This document shows positions 1 to 8,351 of a stretch of DNA of 64,000 nt, piece by piece. The translations under genes and the position numbers were made by a program. The notes under the pieces were generated by a model. The model had not been told where the DNA came from. It did no database searches and saw nothing but the letters and a program-made list of their open reading frames with translations. The stretch spans positions 248,001 through 312,000 of the forward strand of contig JAIHAL010000001.1 in assembly GCA_020054675.1 (NCBI GenBank), in the 5' to 3' direction. The stretch comes from Oscillospiraceae bacterium (GTDB lineage: Bacteria; Bacillota; Clostridia; Oscillospirales; Ruminococcaceae). Position 1 is the first letter of the stretch; the number at the start of each line of letters is the position of its first letter.

Positions 1-1005
1 CATATTTGTATGAACGTGCAGTTCAACCCTTTTTCCCTCGGCATTGTCCTTGATTTTTTCCTTTTTTACAAGCATTATATCGTTTGGGCGAAGGTTTATG
101 TCATTATCAAATTTATCAAAGCTTACTTCGCCCCTTACAATAAGAGTACTTCCGTTTTTTATTTCCTTTAAGGGCTCAGCCTTTTCTTTTTTTTCAATAA
201 TTTTTAATATGATTGAATTGGTATAATCAGTTAAATATATTGAAAGGATGACCTTTTCACCGTCACGACTTTCACGCTCGTCCACATTAAAAACATCACC
301 CCATACGGTCACTTTTCCGCTTTCAGCATTTAAAGTTTCAATTGGAACCGGATTTTCCTTTATTTTGCTTCCCTTTAAAATTTGTGCACCCTCTGATAAA
401 ATCGGCAATTCTGAAAAATTTACGGTAACTGTTTGTATTGGTTTATTTTCTTTTGTTTCCTGCTTTGGTTTTTCCTGAAAATCAATTTGAGGAATTGAAA
501 CGGCTGCCGTTTCAAGCATTTTTTCATAATGTTCTTCAGGACAGCAAAGATTTCCGCAAAATTTTACGGAAATCTTTCTTGAAAATTCTTCAAAAACAAG
601 CTTTGGCAAAACAAGGTCTATTTTTGCTTTTGTTAAGAGGTCGTATCCGCCGTTTTTAAGCTCAATAGTCAATATTTCATCCCTAAATTCAGCATTGGCA
701 TTGTCAAGAAAACCGTTTACAACCGGAAATTTTCTTTTAAGCTTTAAAATAAGCTCCGAAAAATACTCAATCGAAAACATATCAGGCGTATATTTGCACA
801 TAAGAGAAAAATTTTCAATGCCCAACCTTTCCCCCATGTTTTTTTCAAAAATATATACGTCTTCCGATTTTTGAAGAGTTTTAAAAGACGCATATATCGA
901 AAAAGAGGTTAAATTTGCCGTATGTACGATTTTAATTATTTCACCATCATAAATAGGCACAGGAATTAAATCCAAATAATCATACAAATATTCCTTTATA
1001 TTCAA
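1..1005 (-). CDS. polC: DNA polymerase III PolC-type, N-terminal part (runs off window)
   Basis: Replicative DNA polymerase of Gram-positive bacteria. Only the first 335 codons are in the window; the frame stays open to base 1. I read a TTG start at 1003-1005 with GGGAGG nine bases upstream. The visible part holds the variable N-terminal domain, then an OB-fold-like stretch (residues about 220-320, with GKVTVWGDVFNVD), and ends at VELHVHTNM, which matches the start of the PHP domain of PolC. It follows ispG by 14 bases, the usual dxr-rseP-ispG-polC order of Firmicutes. Identification is firm from the PHP motif plus synteny; the exonuclease and polymerase domains must lie beyond the edge. Confidence 0.9.
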   Translation of the reverse strand, partial: MNIKEYLYDYLDLIPVPIYDGEIIKIVHTANLTSFSIYASFKTLQKSEDVYIFEKNMGERLGIENFSLMCKYTPDMFSIEYFSELILKLKRKFPVVNGFLDNANAEFRDEILTIELKNGGYDLLTKAKIDLVLPKLVFEEFSRKISVKFCGNLCCPEEHYEKMLETAAVSIPQIDFQEKPKQETKENKPIQTVTVNFSELPILSEGAQILKGSKIKENPVPIETLNAESGKVTVWGDVFNVDERESRDGEKVILSIYLTDYTNSIILKIIEKKEKAEPLKEIKNGSTLIVRGEVSFDKFDNDINLRPNDIMLVKKEKIKDNAEGKRVELHVHTNM

Positions 1006-1019
1006 CTTAATTAACCTCC

Positions 1020-2057
1020 CTACATTGCGTCTATTTCTTTTAACAGCACGTCAAGTATTTTATCCTCGGGAATTTTGCCGATTATTTCCCCTTTTTTTAT
1101 TAAAACGGCACAGCCGTCACCGCCGGCAATGCCGATATCGGCTTCTTTTGCTTCACCGGGGCCGTTTACGGCGCATCCCATAACCGCAATCTTTATATTT
1201 TTATCAATATTTTTTACTGCATTTTCAATTTTGCAAGCAATCTTTTCAACATCAATCCTTGTCCTGCCACAAGTCGGACAAGAAATTACTTGAACGCCCT
1301 TAAATTTGCCTATGCTTTTTAAAATATCCTTTGCAGCATAAATTTCTTTAACAGGGTCGGCAGTAAGAGAAACCCTTATTGTTTCTCCAATTCCATCAAG
1401 GAGAAGCGAGCCTATGCCTATTGAGGATTTAATAAGCCCCATTCTTTCCGTTCCGGCTTCGGTTACTCCAAGATGGAGCGGGTATTCGCATTGTTGAGCC
1501 AAAAGACGGTATGCCTCAACAGTTGTCCTTACATCAGATGATTTTATAGAAATAACTATATCGTCAAATCCGACATCATTTAAAATATTCACATGCTTTA
1601 AAGCACTCTCCACAAGCGCCTGCGGCGTAGGAGAACCATATTTTTGAATGAGTTCTTTTTCAAGCGAGCCTGAATTTACTCCAATTCTTATGGGAAGTCT
1701 TCTCTCCTTGCAGGCATTGGCAACAAGCTTTACCTTTCCTTTATCTCCTATGTTGCCGGGATTTATTCTTATTTTGTCAATTCCCGCCGATACTGATTCA
1801 AGCGCCAGACGGTAATCAAAGTGTATATCAGCTACAAGCGGAATAGAAATATTTTCTTTTATAGCTTTTATAAGTTTTATTGAATCTTTATTTGGAATTG
1901 CTACGCGCAATATTTCACATCCGGCCTTTTCAAGCTCAATTGCTTGTTTTACATTCCCTTCGATATCATCTGAACGGCAATTAAGCATTGATTGAATGTA
2001 AATATGCTCACCGTTAAATATAAAGTCTTTTAACTTTACAGGTTTTATTTTTCTCAT
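1020..2057 (-). CDS. ispG: 4-hydroxy-3-methylbut-2-enyl diphosphate synthase (flavodoxin/ferredoxin)
   Basis: Penultimate step of the MEP isoprenoid pathway: converts MEcPP to HMBPP with a 4Fe-4S cluster. The 345-residue length is typical of the short bacterial form. The N-terminal TIM barrel includes VADIHFDYRLAL and KIRINPGNIG. The C-terminal cluster cysteines are visible in CPTCGRTRIDVE and in VMGCAVNGPGEA. ATG at 2057 has an AAAGGTGA ribosome site. It lies 10 bases after rseP and two genes after dxr, another MEP enzyme, so the operon supplies isoprenoid precursors next to the uppS user gene upstream. Confidence 0.97.
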   Translation of the reverse strand: MRKIKPVKLKDFIFNGEHIYIQSMLNCRSDDIEGNVKQAIELEKAGCEILRVAIPNKDSIKLIKAIKENISIPLVADIHFDYRLALESVSAGIDKIRINPGNIGDKGKVKLVANACKERRLPIRIGVNSGSLEKELIQKYGSPTPQALVESALKHVNILNDVGFDDIVISIKSSDVRTTVEAYRLLAQQCEYPLHLGVTEAGTERMGLIKSSIGIGSLLLDGIGETIRVSLTADPVKEIYAAKDILKSIGKFKGVQVISCPTCGRTRIDVEKIACKIENAVKNIDKNIKIAVMGCAVNGPGEAKEADIGIAGGDGCAVLIKKGEIIGKIPEDKILDVLLKEIDAM

Positions 2058-2067
2058 ACTTTCACCT

Positions 2068-3111
2068 TTATTTAACTATCAGTTTTGCCACATCATTGAA
2101 GGTTACTGCAACCATAAGCAAAATTAAAAGAGCAAGCCCTGCAAAATGGATTATTGCCTCAACCTCCGGCTTAATCTTTTTTCTTATTACCGCTTCAATA
2201 AGGCGGCAGAAAATTCTTCCTCCGTCAAGAGCAGGCAAAGGCAGAAGATTAAATATCCCGACGTTTATTGTTATAAAAGCTCCAAGGCTAAGCAGTGAAC
2301 GAATTTTATCAATAAGAGAAACCTGAACACTTATAGTACTCCCTATGGCGCTTACAATCCCAACAGGCCCGGTGAGGTCATTAAATCCGTACTTCCCTCT
2401 AATAAGGTCAATTAAGGAAATCCATATAAGTCTTGCATACGATGCATAGCTTTTAAAGGAATGTTCAATTACAGAGATTGGGGTTTTCTTGACTGAATAA
2501 ACTTTAAAATCAAAAACAATTTGCTGCTTTGAGCTATCAGTTGCAGGCTTAAGTTCAAATTTTACATTATCAAGATTTACTTTTTTCCCATCGCGTTCAA
2601 CCTGCATGCTTACAATTCCGTCTGTATCGGTAGTCAGAACATACATTATATCATTTGCATCAAAAATTCTCATGCCGTTTATTTTCAAGATATTGTCATC
2701 AACCTTTAAGCCGCTTTGCTGACTGGATGCATTATCGCTGAAAGTTGCTATTTTTGTTGAAATAAGCCTTTCACTCATTGACGTAAGCAAAATTACAAGC
2801 AAAAGTCCCAGAAGCAAGTTCATGAACGCACCAGCAACAAGCACCGCTATTCTTTGCGGTATAGGCTTGTTGCCAAAAGCGCGTTCGTCACTGCTGTCAC
2901 CATCCTCACCTTCCATAGCGCAAAAACCTCCTATGGGAAAAAGACGGAGCGAATAAAGAGTTTCACCCTTTTGCCTTTTAAATATGGCAGGCCCCATTCC
3001 GATTGAAAACTCATTCACTTTAATGCCGCATTTTTTTGCGACAATAAAATGTCCAAATTCATGAACCGCAATAATTATTCCAAAAACAATTACAGCTATA
3101 ATAATATTCAT
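2068..3111 (-). CDS. rseP: Site-2 intramembrane zinc metalloprotease RseP/RasP
   Basis: M50 protease that cuts membrane-bound substrates such as anti-sigma factors and signal peptide remnants. Of 347 residues, the first membrane segment carries the zinc motif HEFGH (residues 17-21). A PDZ domain lies at roughly residues 115-200. The third zinc ligand sits in LPALDGGRIF near residue 300, and a last membrane helix ends the protein. Strong AAAGGAG ribosome site. Located between dxr and ispG, the standard place for this gene in Bacillota. It is one of three M50 proteases in the window; the others are at 40364 and 62373 and belong to different subfamilies. Confidence 0.95.
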   Translation of the reverse strand: MNIIIAVIVFGIIIAVHEFGHFIVAKKCGIKVNEFSIGMGPAIFKRQKGETLYSLRLFPIGGFCAMEGEDGDSSDERAFGNKPIPQRIAVLVAGAFMNLLLGLLLVILLTSMSERLISTKIATFSDNASSQQSGLKVDDNILKINGMRIFDANDIMYVLTTDTDGIVSMQVERDGKKVNLDNVKFELKPATDSSKQQIVFDFKVYSVKKTPISVIEHSFKSYASYARLIWISLIDLIRGKYGFNDLTGPVGIVSAIGSTISVQVSLIDKIRSLLSLGAFITINVGIFNLLPLPALDGGRIFCRLIEAVIRKKIKPEVEAIIHFAGLALLILLMVAVTFNDVAKLIVK

Positions 3112-3131
3112 ACAAAACTCCTTTTCTTATG

Positions 3132-4271
3132 TTAAATAAGGCTAATTGCATACTCCCTCGCCGCTTTGTCCGCATTTTCAATGTCGGAATACGAATTAGG
3201 TTCAGAATACGGAAATTTTTCCATAGTCTTAATTACAAGCTCGCTTATTTTTAAAAATGATACTTTCCCGTTTAAAAATTGTTCTACCGCAGCTTCATTT
3301 GCAGCATTGACGACGCATGGATAAATGCCGCCTTTTTTTATTGCCAAAATGCAAGCCGAAAGGCATTCAAATGTTGCATAATCCGGTTTTTCAAATGTAA
3401 GCGCTCCGCATTCGGTTAAAGAGAGGCGTTTTGCAGGAGAAGGCAATCTTTTAGGATAAAGCAAGGCATATTGTATCGGTATTTTCATATCAGGCATTCC
3501 AAGCTGAGCTATAATTGAAAAATCCTTGTATTCAACAGCTGAATGCAAAATGCTTTGCCTATGCACAACAACTTCTATTTGAGATGGCTCCAAATCAAAG
3601 AGCCATTTTGCTTCAATGAATTCCAAACCTTTATTCATAAGAGTTGCGGAATCAATAGTAATTTTATTGCCCATGTTCCAGTTTGGATGGTTCAAAGCAT
3701 CTTTTACGCCTACATTTTCAAGTTCATGCTTTTTTTTGCCATAAAAAGGCCCGCCGGAAGCGGTAAGTATAATCTTATTCAAATCTTTCCTGTCATTGCC
3801 TTGCAAGCATTGAAATATTGCTGAATGTTCGCTATCCACCGGAATAATAGGAGTATTTTTTTCTTTTGCCAGATTCATTACGATGTTTCCTCCGGCAACA
3901 AGGGTTTCTTTGTTTGCAAGCGCAACCGGGATTTTTTTTTCGACAGCGCTAAGTGTTGGTAAAAGTCCAACCATTCCAACGACGGAATTCAGCATCATAT
4001 CAACGCCGTCAAGTGAAGCAGCTTTACACAATCCATCCATCCCTGAAATAACTTTTATATCGGTATCAAAAAGACGCTCTTTTAAATCTTTATATGAATT
4101 CTGGTCATATACGCATACATATTCGGGGAGAAATTCTCTTGCTTGTTTTTCAAGCAACTTTACATTTTTGTTCCCTGAAAGAGCTTTTATCTTTATATTA
4201 TGCATTCTTGCCACTTCTAATGCCTGAATGCCAATTGAACCCGTTGAACCCAAAACAGATATTGTTTTCAT
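3132..4271 (-). CDS. dxr: 1-deoxy-D-xylulose 5-phosphate reductoisomerase
   Basis: First committed step of the MEP pathway: DXP plus NADPH to MEP. The NADPH-binding loop GSTGSIG is at residues 8-14. Metal and substrate motifs are in ALANKETLVAGG, PVDSEHSAIFQ and DSATLMNKGLEFIEA, and the flexible active-site loop contains HPNWNMG. Length 379 is normal. An intrinsic terminator at 4302-4323 separates it from cdsA upstream, so it may partly depend on read-through or on a weak promoter I could not identify. Start ATG has AAGAGGA seven bases upstream. Confidence 0.97.
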   Translation of the reverse strand: MKTISVLGSTGSIGIQALEVARMHNIKIKALSGNKNVKLLEKQAREFLPEYVCVYDQNSYKDLKERLFDTDIKVISGMDGLCKAASLDGVDMMLNSVVGMVGLLPTLSAVEKKIPVALANKETLVAGGNIVMNLAKEKNTPIIPVDSEHSAIFQCLQGNDRKDLNKIILTASGGPFYGKKKHELENVGVKDALNHPNWNMGNKITIDSATLMNKGLEFIEAKWLFDLEPSQIEVVVHRQSILHSAVEYKDFSIIAQLGMPDMKIPIQYALLYPKRLPSPAKRLSLTECGALTFEKPDYATFECLSACILAIKKGGIYPCVVNAANEAAVEQFLNGKVSFLKISELVIKTMEKFPYSEPNSYSDIENADKAAREYAISLI

Positions 4272-4301
4272 GAAAAATCCTCTTTTATATTATTGAAAAA
4301 A

Positions 4302-4323
4302 GGAGCCACTTATAGATAGCTCC
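4302..4323 (-). terminator. Intrinsic terminator after cdsA, inside the uppS-cdsA-dxr run
   Basis: Hairpin GGAGC/GCTCC extended inward by three pairs; two of these are C-A on the plus strand but G-U in the minus-strand RNA, which sets the direction. A run of six T follows on the minus strand. It lies between the cdsA stop and the dxr start, so it should reduce transcription into dxr-rseP-ispG-polC. Confidence 0.6.
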
Positions 4324-4334
4324 ATTTTTAAATA

Positions 4335-5165
4335 TCAATAAAAAATTTTTACATAAGCAAGAATTATGCTCATAAATGGTGCAACAAACAAAACGCTGTC
4401 GAACCGGTCAAGCATTCCCCCGTGTCCAGGCATAATATTACCGTAATCCTTTATTTGGTTTTGCCTTTTTATAAGAGATGCCGAAAGATCCCCGATAATT
4501 CCAAGAACAGCACATGCCATACCTATAAAAGCAATAAGAATATAATTTACTTCAAAGAAAATATTATTAGCCTGCTGATACTTCATATACACAAAGGCAG
4601 CTATATCCAGAACAAGGCCTGTAAAAACAATTCCGCCGACTGCGCCTTCAATGGTCTTTTTAGGGCTGATTTCCGGTGCAAGCTTATGTTTGCCAAAAAA
4701 AGTACCTATAAAGTAAGCCAAAGCATCCGCTATCCAAGCCGCGCCAAGGGTTAAAATTACATAAAACACCCCGTGGATTTCATCAAGCCTTTTTACAGAT
4801 ATTAAACAGCATATTGAAAGTGAAGTTAATGCTGTCGTAGCTATCATAAAAGAAAGCTTATCAAAATTAAGAGTTTTATGCAGGGCAAGATAAGTCAAGA
4901 AAAGCAATATCACGCAAAATACCGCAAACAAATTTCTATAAACCAGAAAATTATCGGATGAAATAACCGGCATTATTGCTGCATAAGCAATGCATATTGC
5001 ATATGCAGATTTATATTGCGTGCATTTTTCTGCACGGAAAAGCTCGTGGATAATGACGACTGAAACCAAAGACATTGCCAAATTAAATATGATTGTATTT
5101 GAAAAAAACAAAATTATTATTAGTATAAAAATCCCCACAGCAGCCGAAATAATCCGCGTAGACAT
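4335..5165 (-). CDS. cdsA: Phosphatidate cytidylyltransferase (CDP-diglyceride synthase)
   Basis: Makes CDP-diacylglycerol from phosphatidate and CTP, the branch point of phospholipid synthesis. The 276-residue protein is strongly hydrophobic with about seven to eight membrane segments. The family signature is at the C-terminus: LIKRQNQIKDYG followed by PGHGGMLDRFDS, with the Lys-Asp and the HGG...DR residues intact. GGAGG lies nine bases before the ATG. It starts two bases after the uppS stop, so the two are translationally coupled; this pairing is near universal. Confidence 0.96.
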   Translation of the reverse strand: MSTRIISAAVGIFILIIILFFSNTIIFNLAMSLVSVVIIHELFRAEKCTQYKSAYAICIAYAAIMPVISSDNFLVYRNLFAVFCVILLFLTYLALHKTLNFDKLSFMIATTALTSLSICCLISVKRLDEIHGVFYVILTLGAAWIADALAYFIGTFFGKHKLAPEISPKKTIEGAVGGIVFTGLVLDIAAFVYMKYQQANNIFFEVNYILIAFIGMACAVLGIIGDLSASLIKRQNQIKDYGNIMPGHGGMLDRFDSVLFVAPFMSIILAYVKIFY

Positions 5166-5167
5166 TT

Positions 5168-5857
5168 TTAAATACCTCCGAATCTCCTGCCCCTTGAAGC
5201 ATAATCTAATAGCGCTTTATCAAGTTCCCTCTCAGAAAAATCAGGCCACAAAACATCGGTAAAATAAAATTCGGCATAAGCAGACTGCCAAATAAGGAAG
5301 TTTGATATCCTTTGCTCTCCGCTTGGACGAATAATGAAATCTACATCCGGCAGACCCTTGGTATAAAGAAAACTTGACACAAGCCCTTCATCAATTTGCT
5401 CCGGATTTATTGTTCCTTCCCTTACAAGCTTTGCAATCTGCTTTACTGAATGCACAATATCATCCTTGCCGCCGTAATTTATTGCAAGCAGCAAGGTCAT
5501 TTTGTCGAATTCTTTTGAATCCTCTTCAAGGGAAACCATCTTTTTTTGAAGTTCACTGCTGAATACGCTTTTATCGCCTAAAAATATCACGCGGACCTCT
5601 TCATCGACATGGCTTCTTACATCGTCAATATATTGTTCAAAGAGCTCTATTATTGCATCAACTTCTTCTTTTGGACGTTTCCAGTTTTCAGTTGAAAAAG
5701 CAAAAAAGCTTGCGTATTTTATGCCGATTTTTTTGCAATAACGCACTATTTTTTTAAATGTTTTTGCTCCCTCTCTATGCCCGAATTTTCTCGGGAGTCC
5801 ACGCTTTTCGGCCCATCTTCCGTTGCCGTCCATAATAAACCCTACATGGACAGGCAA
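5168..5857 (-). CDS. uppS: Isoprenyl transferase (undecaprenyl diphosphate synthase)
   Basis: cis-Prenyltransferase that makes the C55 lipid carrier for cell wall synthesis. The catalytic P-loop region is GFIMDGNGRWAEKR; SFFAFSTENW and RPSGEQRISNFL are the other family motifs. The frame from the TTG at 5857 gives 229 residues, a little short. The only good ribosome site (AAGGAG, 5891-5896) is 33 bases upstream of that TTG, but nine bases upstream of an in-frame CTG at 5879-5881. A CTG start would give 237 residues with the usual eight or so residues before the P-loop. I list the TTG start but consider the CTG plausible. Confidence 0.93.
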   Translation of the reverse strand: MPVHVGFIMDGNGRWAEKRGLPRKFGHREGAKTFKKIVRYCKKIGIKYASFFAFSTENWKRPKEEVDAIIELFEQYIDDVRSHVDEEVRVIFLGDKSVFSSELQKKMVSLEEDSKEFDKMTLLLAINYGGKDDIVHSVKQIAKLVREGTINPEQIDEGLVSSFLYTKGLPDVDFIIRPSGEQRISNFLIWQSAYAEFYFTDVLWPDFSERELDKALLDYASRGRRFGGI

Positions 5858-5896
5858 ATTGATGCCATTGTTTTTTATCAGGACAAAGCCCTCCTT

Positions 5897-6451
5897 TTAT
5901 ATTGACATTATTTCCTTTTCCTTGGCGGCAACACTGGCATCAATATCCGCGCAGAATTTATCAGTCATTTTTTGAATATCTTTTTCGTAATTATTCATAT
6001 CATCTTCGGTAATTTCTGAATTTTTCTTCATGGCTTTGAATTTTTCAATTGTGTCGCGCCTGATAGAGCGTATTGCAACCTTTGCATCTTCGCCGTACTT
6101 GCGGACTTGTTTTACAAGCTCTTTACGTCTTTCCTCAGTAAGTTGAGGGAATGTAAGCCTTAATACTTTCCCATCGTTTGTAGGTGTAATCCCTATATCT
6201 GATGCAAGGATAGCCTTTTCAATAAGCTTCAATGAAGACATATCCCAAGGCTGTATTACAAGAACTCTTGCCTCAGAAACAGAGATTGCCGCCATTTGAT
6301 TTATTGGGGTTGGTGCTCCGTAATAATCAACAAGTATTTTATCTAAAACAGCAGGATTTGCACGTCCGGCCCTTACAGTCGAAAATTCATGTTCAAGACT
6401 TTTTATTGTTTTTTGCATTTTTTCCTTTGCAATATTCATTTGTTCGTTCAT
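5897..6451 (-). CDS. frr: Ribosome recycling factor
   Basis: Splits the post-termination ribosome together with EF-G. With ATG at 6451 the protein has 184 residues, the family norm. This start is chosen because GAGGAG is eight bases upstream; an earlier TTG at 6457 would be only two bases from it. Recognisable stretches are EFSTVRAGRANPAVLD at the N-terminus and LTEERRKELVKQVRK in the middle. It follows pyrH, and pyrH-frr-uppS-cdsA is a conserved order in Bacillota. Confidence 0.97.
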   Translation of the reverse strand: MNEQMNIAKEKMQKTIKSLEHEFSTVRAGRANPAVLDKILVDYYGAPTPINQMAAISVSEARVLVIQPWDMSSLKLIEKAILASDIGITPTNDGKVLRLTFPQLTEERRKELVKQVRKYGEDAKVAIRSIRRDTIEKFKAMKKNSEITEDDMNNYEKDIQKMTDKFCADIDASVAAKEKEIMSI

Positions 6452-6495
6452 AATCAATTCTCCTCATTCTGCTGATATATGATTATTTTAAATTA

Positions 6496-7206
6496 TTATT
6501 CGCCTTCAACTATAGTTCCAACGTCTTTGCCGCATACTGCGTCATAAATATTATCGGGATTATCAAGATTGAAAACAAGTATTGGAATCCCATTTTCCTT
6601 GCACATAGAAGCTGCAGTACTATCCATTACTGCAAGATTTTTTACAAGGATTTCATTAAAACCAAGTTTATTATATTTTACCGCATCTGGAAATTTATTC
6701 GGATCCTTGTCATAAACACCATCAACCATGGTAGCTTTGAAAAATATATCTGCTTCAATTTCAGCCGCCCTTAAAGCTGAGGCTGTATCAGTTGAAAAAA
6801 ACGGATTTCCGGTGCCGCATCCAAAAATTACTATTCTTCCTTTTTGCAAGTGTCTCATAGCCCTGTTTCTTATATAAGGCTCTGCAACCTGCTGCATTGA
6901 AATTGCCGTTTGAACCCTAACATCAACGCCCAAAGATTCAAGCACATCAGCTACTGCCAAAGCATTCATTGCGGTTGCAAGCATGCCTATATGGTCGGCC
7001 CTTGTCCGGTCCATTGCCCCGCTTGAACGTCCGCGCCAGAAATTTCCGCCTCCGACAACAATTCCTATTTCAACGCCAATGTCTGCACATTTTTTTATGC
7101 TTTTGCAAATATCTGTTATGACATTGTAGTCAAGTCCGGTTTTTTTAGTACCTGCAAGCGCTTCTCCGCTCAGCTTAAGCAAAATCCTTTTGTACTTAGG
7201 TTCCAT
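6496..7206 (-). CDS. pyrH: Uridylate kinase (UMP kinase)
   Basis: Hexameric UMP kinase of the amino acid kinase fold, giving UDP for pyrimidine nucleotide synthesis. Motifs: [11 protein letters not shown] at the N-terminus, [11 protein letters not shown] for phosphate binding, [15 protein letters not shown], and the C-terminal [15 protein letters not shown]. Length 236 is typical. It appears to be the first gene of the pyrH-frr-uppS-cdsA transcript, driven by the extended -10 promoter at 7250-7258. tsf is upstream but ends in its own terminator. Confidence 0.97.
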   Translation of the reverse strand: MEPKYKRILLKLSGEALAGTKKTGLDYNVITDICKSIKKCADIGVEIGIVVGGGNFWRGRSSGAMDRTRADHIGMLATAMNALAVADVLESLGVDVRVQTAISMQQVAEPYIRNRAMRHLQKGRIVIFGCGTGNPFFSTDTASALRAAEIEADIFFKATMVDGVYDKDPNKFPDAVKYNKLGFNEILVKNLAVMDSTAASMCKENGIPILVFNLDNPDNIYDAVCGKDVGTIVEGE

Positions 7207-7249
7207 TTTAACACTCCCAAATTTTTATAAACAACATTTACCTATTATC

Positions 7250-7258
7250 ATTATACCA
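7250..7258 (-). promoter_or_regulatory. Candidate extended -10 promoter of pyrH
   Basis: The minus strand reads TGGTATAAT, a perfect extended -10 (TGn plus TATAAT), about 44 bases before the pyrH ATG. I see no good -35 at 17 bases, which fits an extended -10 promoter. It lies directly downstream of the tsf terminator, where a new promoter is expected. Confidence 0.6.
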
Positions 7259-7311
7259 CAATTTATTTTACCTTATTTTAAAGTCCATGTAAAGCATTTT
7301 TTTAAAAAATA

Positions 7312-7340
7312 AAAGCTACACGCAAAAAACGTGTAGCTTT
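7312..7340 (-). terminator. Intrinsic terminator of rpsB-tsf
   Basis: Perfect 11-bp stem (7312-7322 with 7330-7340, core GCTACACG/CGTGTAGC) and a seven-base loop. On the minus strand it is followed by TTATTTTTTAAA. It starts 16 bases after the tsf stop. Confidence 0.88.
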
Positions 7341-7355
7341 AAAAAAACGCATGCT

Positions 7356-8282
7356 TTACTTAATCATGCTTGCAACTTCGCTGGCAAAATTATCCTCTTT
7401 CTTTTGGAGACCTTCGCCTCTTTCAAATCTAACGAAGTCTACTACCTTAATTGAACCGCCAAGTTCTTTTGCTACATTCTCAATATATTTAGAAACAGGA
7501 ATTTCAGTATCCTTTATAAATACTTGATCAACAAGGCAGTTTTCCTTGTAATATTTAGAGATTTTGCCTTCAATCATTTTATCGATAACTTGTGCGGGCT
7601 TATTAGCCATTTTAGGATCGGATGAAATTTGAGCCTTGATGATTTCCTTTTCACCCTCAACCACAGATGCCGGAACTGAGGATTCATCAAGATAAAGCGG
7701 ATTTGAAGCTGCAACCTGAAGCGCAATATCCTTTCCGCAGGCAAGAAGTCCTTCGTTGTTTGGGTCAAGGCTTGATTCAAGCTTAACCATAACACCGATT
7801 CTTCCCTCGCCGTGAACGTAAGAAACAAGTATTCCTTCCATTCTTACGAATCTTCTTACTTTAAGATTTTCGCCTATAACAAGAATCTTATCGGTAAGCG
7901 CTTCTGAAACTGTTTTATCAGAGCCGCTGAGCTTGCAAGCAAGCAAAGCATCAAGGTCTGCGGGATTTTGTTCGATAACAGTTTTAGCAACCTGGTTTGC
8001 AAATTCAACAAAAGTTTCGTTTTTAGCAACAAAGTCTGTTTCGGAGTTTACTTCAACAACCGCTCCGACTTTCTTTTCCTTGTCAATTACGGCAACAACA
8101 ACGCCTTCTGCGGCAATTCTTCCAGCCTTTTTAGCAGCGGCAGCAAGACCCTTTTCGCGAAGTATGGTTATAGCCTTGTCCATATCGCCGTCAGCTTCAA
8201 CAAGAGCCTTTTTGCAGTCCATCATTCCGACGCCTGTTCTTTCGCGAAGAGCGGCAACGTCCTTAGCCGAGATAGTAGCCAT
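7356..8282 (-). CDS. tsf: Translation elongation factor Ts
   Basis: Guanine nucleotide exchange factor for EF-Tu. The 308-residue protein opens with an N-terminal UBA-like domain containing RTGVGMMDCKKALVEA. The nucleotide-exchange core includes VEVNSETDFVAKNETF, with the TDFVA that contacts EF-Tu. The dimerisation domain and C-terminal helices follow. It lies 69 bases downstream of rpsB, the universal rpsB-tsf order, with a hairpin between the two that may lower tsf expression. ATG has a GGAGG-type site. Confidence 0.98.
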   Translation of the reverse strand: MATISAKDVAALRERTGVGMMDCKKALVEADGDMDKAITILREKGLAAAAKKAGRIAAEGVVVAVIDKEKKVGAVVEVNSETDFVAKNETFVEFANQVAKTVIEQNPADLDALLACKLSGSDKTVSEALTDKILVIGENLKVRRFVRMEGILVSYVHGEGRIGVMVKLESSLDPNNEGLLACGKDIALQVAASNPLYLDESSVPASVVEGEKEIIKAQISSDPKMANKPAQVIDKMIEGKISKYYKENCLVDQVFIKDTEIPVSKYIENVAKELGGSIKVVDFVRFERGEGLQKKEDNFASEVASMIK

Positions 8283-8311
8283 TTTAATTCTCCTCCAAAT
8301 TTATTATTCCA

Positions 8312-8336
8312 AAACGCCCGGCATTTCCGGGCGTTT
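8312..8336 (-). promoter_or_regulatory. Intercistronic hairpin between rpsB and tsf (partial terminator or attenuator)
   Basis: Perfect 10-bp stem AAACGCCCGG/CCGGGCGTTT with a five-base loop, located 15 bases after the rpsB stop. Only TTTT follows on the minus strand before GGAATAATA, so termination is probably incomplete. It could set the S2 to EF-Ts ratio, or stabilise the 3' end of an rpsB-only message. Confidence 0.6.
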
Positions 8337-8351
8337 GCTTTTATTTAAATT

